Of a DNA stretch of 52,768 bases, positions 49,143-52,768 are shown piece after piece. Position 1 is the stretch's first letter. Each line of letters opens with the position of its first letter. The notes beneath the pieces were generated by a model that was not told the DNA's origin, made no database searches, and saw nothing but the letters and a program-made list of their open reading frames with translations. Source of the stretch: Pseudomonas neustonica (lineage in GTDB: Bacteria; Pseudomonadota; Gammaproteobacteria; Pseudomonadales; Pseudomonadaceae); assembly GCF_003797945.1 (NCBI RefSeq), contig NZ_RKKU01000028.1:1-52768 (forward strand), given 5' to 3'. The position numbers and the translations under genes were made by a program.

Positions 49143-50273
49143 ATGAAGTTAAAACTTAGGTTCATTAGTTTTGCGCTATTAACAATCTCAGCTCTGGACG
49201 TCTCAGCTGCACAGCGCCAAGAGTGTTTAGGTCGTTTCACTTTCGACGCCCCGGAAGAAATTGAATGGGCAACTTTTAACGCAGACCGAACGATGCAGAT
49301 ATCCCAAGGTGGCGGGCATGACTTTAGCGATATGGTGGCTGCACGAGGTGATAACGCTACTTACGGTGAGTTCGGCGCGGTTATCTACGTCAGTGATGAA
49401 GTAGATAGATCTATGCTTGATGATGTTTATGGGTATAGAAGAGGCAGTAGCATATTATATCAAGACCAGTTGAGGAAAGACCTAGAAACCGACAAAAGCA
49501 TACTGAAGCAACTTGAGCTTGGAAATTATCCAGCTGCAGATATTGACGAACAGATCGCTCAAATGGATAGCCTTAAAACGAGGATAGCGCTGGCCCTACC
49601 AACCACTCACGACCTCGGCATCCCTGATGCCTACTTTGTCGGATCTGCTTCTGCCCCCGACGAAGCCTATATTTATCGAGATAACCGTGTTTACGCTTTT
49701 TTTATGAGCGAAGCCTACGCCCAGGGCCAAGGCAAGGAAGCCATGCTCGATATGATGTCGCGCTTCAGGCCTCGTGAGCTCTACGAAGTACCTGATGAAA
49801 GCGGTGTCTGCATTCCTTACGGCTTTATTGCCGATGATGGCGATGCGCACTACTCCGTCAAAAACAGCCTGCGCTTTACCGCGACCCCCAACGTGGTTTT
49901 TAGCCTAGTCACCGCCTCTGCCCACGACCCGTGGGATACACACCCGAAAACAGGCACCTACGATACCGATTACCGCCCTGGGTTTGACGCCCAAAAATGG
50001 ACGTTCAGGCGCTTTGTGGAGCCAACCTATATTGGCCCTCACCTGGCAGGCATGGATGGCTGGCGGTTAGACCCTATTCCCGGCTCAGGCGAGCAGGAAC
50101 GCGGCTGGTTTGGCCTGGCCAAAACCGGCGGCTTGCTAAGCCCCCTGATCGCGGTGCAAGTATTTACCTTCCCCAAAGGCACCGATGACCTGACCGAGTT
50201 CACACCGCCACCAGAAAACGTGCTTCCGCGCTGGAAAGCACTTAGCGAAACCATTGAGATCAGGGAGAATTAG
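49143..50273 (+). CDS. Tli4-type periplasmic immunity protein candidate
   Basis: A 376-residue protein with a signal peptide (1 to about 23, ending VSAA) and no lipobox, so it should be soluble in the periplasm, where a phospholipase D effector would act. The start RQECLGRFTFDAPEEIEW and the later GVCIPYGFIADDG are features I associate with the Tli4 family of T6SS lipase immunity proteins. It starts 14 bases after the effector gene, with GAGGAG as ribosome site. The first 115 residues are almost repeated at 52255. I infer that it neutralises the adjacent effector; direct evidence is lacking, and Tli4 proteins are best known with Tle4 lipases. Confidence 0.8.
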   Translation: MKLKLRFISFALLTISALDVSAAQRQECLGRFTFDAPEEIEWATFNADRTMQISQGGGHDFSDMVAARGDNATYGEFGAVIYVSDEVDRSMLDDVYGYRRGSSILYQDQLRKDLETDKSILKQLELGNYPAADIDEQIAQMDSLKTRIALALPTTHDLGIPDAYFVGSASAPDEAYIYRDNRVYAFFMSEAYAQGQGKEAMLDMMSRFRPRELYEVPDESGVCIPYGFIADDGDAHYSVKNSLRFTATPNVVFSLVTASAHDPWDTHPKTGTYDTDYRPGFDAQKWTFRRFVEPTYIGPHLAGMDGWRLDPIPGSGEQERGWFGLAKTGGLLSPLIAVQVFTFPKGTDDLTEFTPPPENVLPRWKALSETIEIREN

Positions 50274-50328
50274 GCCATCACGCTATCGGCTGGCCTGAAC
50301 GTAGAAGGCCAGTCATCAAGGATGAATC

Positions 50329-50901
50329 ATGCCCTACTCCCCCAACTCTCTAGCAACCCGACTCATAGCTGCCGCCTTCATCTCCAGCGCCCTGCTAATG
50401 CTCAATGCCTGCTCTGCACAAAACAGCGGGTCGGGAGTAAGGCATCTGGGCGCGCCGATTGAGGGGTATAGCCATACCTCTGATGCAATTAACCGATTTA
50501 GTGTGAATGGCAATGGCGGTCCGAATGTGGGGCCTCACCAGGGCGGAGGAAAACAAAACTGCTGTGTCACGTTGCCGGTCACCTGGCAACCGGGTCTGAC
50601 GGTGGTGGTGGAGTGGGAGAAAGATCCGGATCCGCTAGCTTATGGCTCTTGGCCAGAAAAGATGTTTACTGATGCCTGGAATGAGCGTATGGCGGAGCAC
50701 AGTAAAAAATACACTCACCATAGAGTTGAGGTTGAAGTGGCACCCTATGACGCTCTGGGGGTAGTCAGCGTCCATTTTCTGCCTTGCAATGAAGTTAAAG
50801 TTGCTGCCGGAACGACACGACCGGGTTTGCCGAATCATCCTTATCAATACTCGCTCAACATGGAAGAGCCCGACCAATGCCCAGCATCACCAAAAGACTA
50901 A
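50329..50901 (+). CDS. DUF3304 domain lipoprotein (immunity candidate)
   Basis: A 190-residue lipoprotein with a signal peptide that ends in the lipobox LNAC (cysteine 28). The remainder resembles DUF3304: GYSHTSDAINRFSVNGNGGPNVG, then GGGKQNCCVTLPVTWQPGL. Members of this family are often found next to T6SS lipase effectors. The last 25 bases overlap the next gene, so both are co-translated. Its position between two Tli4-type genes suggests a role in protection against the same or a related effector. Membrane anchoring would place it on the face the effector attacks. Confidence 0.8.
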   Translation: MPYSPNSLATRLIAAAFISSALLMLNACSAQNSGSGVRHLGAPIEGYSHTSDAINRFSVNGNGGPNVGPHQGGGKQNCCVTLPVTWQPGLTVVVEWEKDPDPLAYGSWPEKMFTDAWNERMAEHSKKYTHHRVEVEVAPYDALGVVSVHFLPCNEVKVAAGTTRPGLPNHPYQYSLNMEEPDQCPASPKD

Positions 50902-52229
50902 ACGGCGCGACGAATCTAGCTCTCGTCTCAGCCATTTATCTCGCGCTTTGCGCGTCGAGTGTGTTCGCCACCAATGACTATCAAACACCAGAGGGCTGGC
51001 GCACTGAGTGCCTGGGCCGCTCTCAGTTTGATATGCCGCCTCATACGGTCTGGCACTTGCGCATGCCTTTCGACAACTCAGTTTCCTATGTGACTGACGA
51101 TCCTTGGTTTGGCCGCTATATGGACTATGGCACCGAGCCCGTGAGCGGAGTTTACAAACTTGTCCGCATACGTATCAGCCCCGAAACAACGCGAGCAGCA
51201 TTCGACAATGCCGTAGGTGTTGAGATGCCCAACAAAACAAAAGCTCAAATGCGGGTATTAAGAAACAGAGTAAATGAGAGAAGAGAGAGATTCGACCCCG
51301 AAAAGGATGATAGAGAACAGTATATCGAAGATCTCATGAATTTGGACGCAGAGAACGAGCGATACAGCGACATGATCTCTGACATAACAAGGTTTAAAAT
51401 ATTTATCGATTTTGATAAAAGCAAGGGTCGACCAACAGAAGAATTAGAGGCTCAACTCGCAGATTATGAGAGGCAAATAGCTGCACTGCCCACTGATGAG
51501 CGTTATGAGCATGAACGCGCTTTTGATCTAGGAATACCTGACGCTGCTGGGGCCTGGCACCCGGACAAAATGGTGGCACTGCTATGGCGCAACAATCGGA
51601 TTTACCACTTCGAGTTTGGCCCGAAAAACGGCGAGTATGAAAGTAATTTTGATGCGTTAGAGCCTCTGGCCCGCGACCTGTTAGCGCGCTTTCGCCCGCG
51701 CGCAGAATTCGAGATACCGCAGGAGCCGGGCGTCTGTCTGCCTTTTGGATTCATTGCCGACAGCGGCTCAGAAAAATACGATGCCTACTTCTCGTGGCAT
51801 TCAGAAGGCACACCTTATGTGCTGAACAATCTAAAGCTCAGCAATTCAGTTGGGGACGCGCTAGAGCTTTTGCCTATGCTCACCAAACGTTTAATGGGCA
51901 ATCCTTTTCCAAATGCATTGAATATCACGGACCTTGGGCCGCGTCGGATCGATATCGGCAGTACGCGTGGTACCTTCGCGGGCCGAGCATTCCAAGCCAT
52001 CAACCCCGAGAGCGACCAGCTCACGTCCCATACTCAATATGTGTTGAATGCCGGCGCTGTGGCTGGCAAGTACACGCCGACGCTGTTGTTCAAACAACAA
52101 ACCTTCGCCAACGACCAACCACCGCCACCCATAGAGCAAGCCGAAGAAGACGTACTCAACATGATGAGAAGCTTCCGGCCGTTGCCTGGCATGCAGGCTT
52201 TGTATGATGAGGCCGAGAGCAGACGATGA
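50877..52229 (+). CDS. Second Tli4-type periplasmic immunity protein, longer form
   Basis: A 450-residue protein with a signal peptide (about 1-31, ending SVFA). It shares the pattern ECLGRSQFDMPP near the start and GVCLPFGFIADSG in the middle with the gene at 49143, but is otherwise divergent. A charged, helix-rich insertion (about residues 120-210, with many Arg/Glu pairs) makes it longer. It overlaps the DUF3304 gene by 25 bases. It may protect against a different effector variant, or it may be a remnant of an earlier effector-immunity pair now kept as an orphan. Confidence 0.78.
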   Translation: MPSITKRLNGATNLALVSAIYLALCASSVFATNDYQTPEGWRTECLGRSQFDMPPHTVWHLRMPFDNSVSYVTDDPWFGRYMDYGTEPVSGVYKLVRIRISPETTRAAFDNAVGVEMPNKTKAQMRVLRNRVNERRERFDPEKDDREQYIEDLMNLDAENERYSDMISDITRFKIFIDFDKSKGRPTEELEAQLADYERQIAALPTDERYEHERAFDLGIPDAAGAWHPDKMVALLWRNNRIYHFEFGPKNGEYESNFDALEPLARDLLARFRPRAEFEIPQEPGVCLPFGFIADSGSEKYDAYFSWHSEGTPYVLNNLKLSNSVGDALELLPMLTKRLMGNPFPNALNITDLGPRRIDIGSTRGTFAGRAFQAINPESDQLTSHTQYVLNAGAVAGKYTPTLLFKQQTFANDQPPPPIEQAEEDVLNMMRSFRPLPGMQALYDEAESRR

Positions 52230-52254
52230 GTCCATACACCTCAAACCGCAAATT

Positions 52255-52644
52255 ATGAAAACAATACTGAAGCTCTTGGGCTGCTGCCTTGCCCTGCCCG
52301 TTGGACTAGCCACTGCAGACGAGCCGCGCCAAGAATGCCTGGGCCGCTTGACATTCGGCGTGCCGGAGGAGATTGAGTGGGCAACCTTTAACGCAGGCCG
52401 AACCATGCAGATATCCGAAGGTGGGGGGCATGACTTTAGCGATATGGTAGCGGCGCGAGGTGATAACGCTACTTACGGAGAGTTCGGCGCGGTTATCTAC
52501 GTCAGTGACGAAGTAGAACGATCTATGCTTGATGATGTTTATGGGTACAGAAGAGGGACTAGCGTACTTTACCAAGACTATTTGAAAGAACAATTGGAGA
52601 CTGAAAAGCGCTTGGTAGAGCAGTTTGAAAGGGACGACGACTGA
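52255..52644 (+). pseudogene. Third Tli4-type gene, truncated by an IS3 element
   Basis: Only the first 129 residues remain: a signal peptide (MKTILKLLGCCLALP, cleavage near ATADE), then RQECLGRLTFGVPEEIEW and a stretch nearly identical to residues 26-115 of the protein at 49143. The TGA stop at 52642-52644 coincides with the first bases of an IS3 element, so the reading frame ends at the insertion point. The domain with GVC-PFGF is lost. The true start is ATG 52255; the frame upstream to 52204 overlaps the previous gene and lacks a signal peptide. Confidence 0.85.
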
Positions 52645-52768
52645 ATCGCCCCTAGTTTCGTAGACACCTCCAGGCCTTATAATCGAGGCACCCAGGAGGT
52701 CCAATGAGCAACTCACGCTACACCGAAGAATTTAAAATTGAAGCCGTCAAACAGGTGGCTGACCGAGG
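52642..52768 (+). mobile_element. Left end of an IS3-family insertion sequence (partial)
   Basis: TGAATCGCCCC at 52642 looks like an IS3-type left terminal sequence, followed by non-coding leader DNA and then an orfA with a CAGGAGG ribosome site (52693-52699). TATAAT at 52678-52683 may be the transposase promoter's -10 box. The element continues past the window edge. Its terminus differs from the IS3 end at position 127. Confidence 0.75.
52704..52768 (+). CDS. IS3-family transposase OrfA, N-terminal fragment
   Basis: The frame begins with the residues MSNSRYTEEFKIEAVKQV, the standard opening of IS3 OrfA proteins (an HTH_Tnp_1 domain that binds the element's ends). It runs off the right edge after 21 residues. 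A CAGGAGG ribosome site precedes it. Confidence 0.85.
   Translation, partial: MSNSRYTEEFKIEAVKQVADR

Overview
The window reads as a chromosomal stretch of a gamma-proteobacterium close to Pseudomonas, possibly the Halopseudomonas / P. pertucinogena lineage. That is inferred from gene order and protein character (gpsA-DUF4389-sixA, fabA-fabB, selD-selU, an H2-like T6SS order), not from a marker gene. No rRNA, tRNA or CRISPR array was found by reading. The two ends lie in two IS3-family elements whose visible terminal sequences differ: the tail of an orfB at 1-127 and the head of an orfA from 52642.

Region 1 (0.4-16.3 kb) is mostly on the minus strand and mostly housekeeping: a frameshifted small lipoprotein gene, a zinc-type hemB, a zinc-ribbon/TM2/pilin fusion, an SDR, the selD-selU pair for selenium modification of tRNA, a patatin-like protein, a plus-strand penicillin-acylase family hydrolase, a DUF4892 protein, an alpha/beta hydrolase, a thioesterase/acyl-CoA synthetase pair, and the gpsA-DUF4389-sixA operon.

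Region 2 (16.4-21.5 kb, plus strand) is a compact signalling module. It holds a TonB-dependent receptor, a 12-codon leader ORF, a periplasmic substrate-binding protein with no permease or ATPase, and a hybrid histidine kinase. The last three are chained by 4-base overlaps. It is followed by an acyl-CoA ligase and by fabA-fabB, which ends in a clear terminator.

Region 3 (25.5-31.5 kb) holds transporters (Bcr/CflA, EamA, LysE), an AraC regulator, CsbD, DUF2789, a ribbon-helix-helix protein and a DJ-1/PfpI protein. An AT-rich 615-base gap with short tandem repeats then leads into region 4.

Region 4 (32.1-52.6 kb, plus strand) is a type VI secretion locus: tssA-tssB-tssC-tssE-PAAR-tssF-tssG-tssH(clpV)-sigma54 activator-vgrG. 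These encode the sheath, baseplate, spike tip and sheath recycling. hcp and the membrane-complex genes tssJ, K, L and M are not in the window. The vgrG ends in an extra C-terminal domain and leads into a large two-HKD phospholipase D effector (Tle5 type). Then come periplasmic proteins that look like immunity proteins: a Tli4-type protein, a DUF3304 lipoprotein, a longer Tli4-type protein, and a last Tli4-type copy cut off by an IS3 element. Base composition visibly changes inside vgrG where the extension begins, which suggests that extension, effector and immunity genes came in as one exchangeable cassette.
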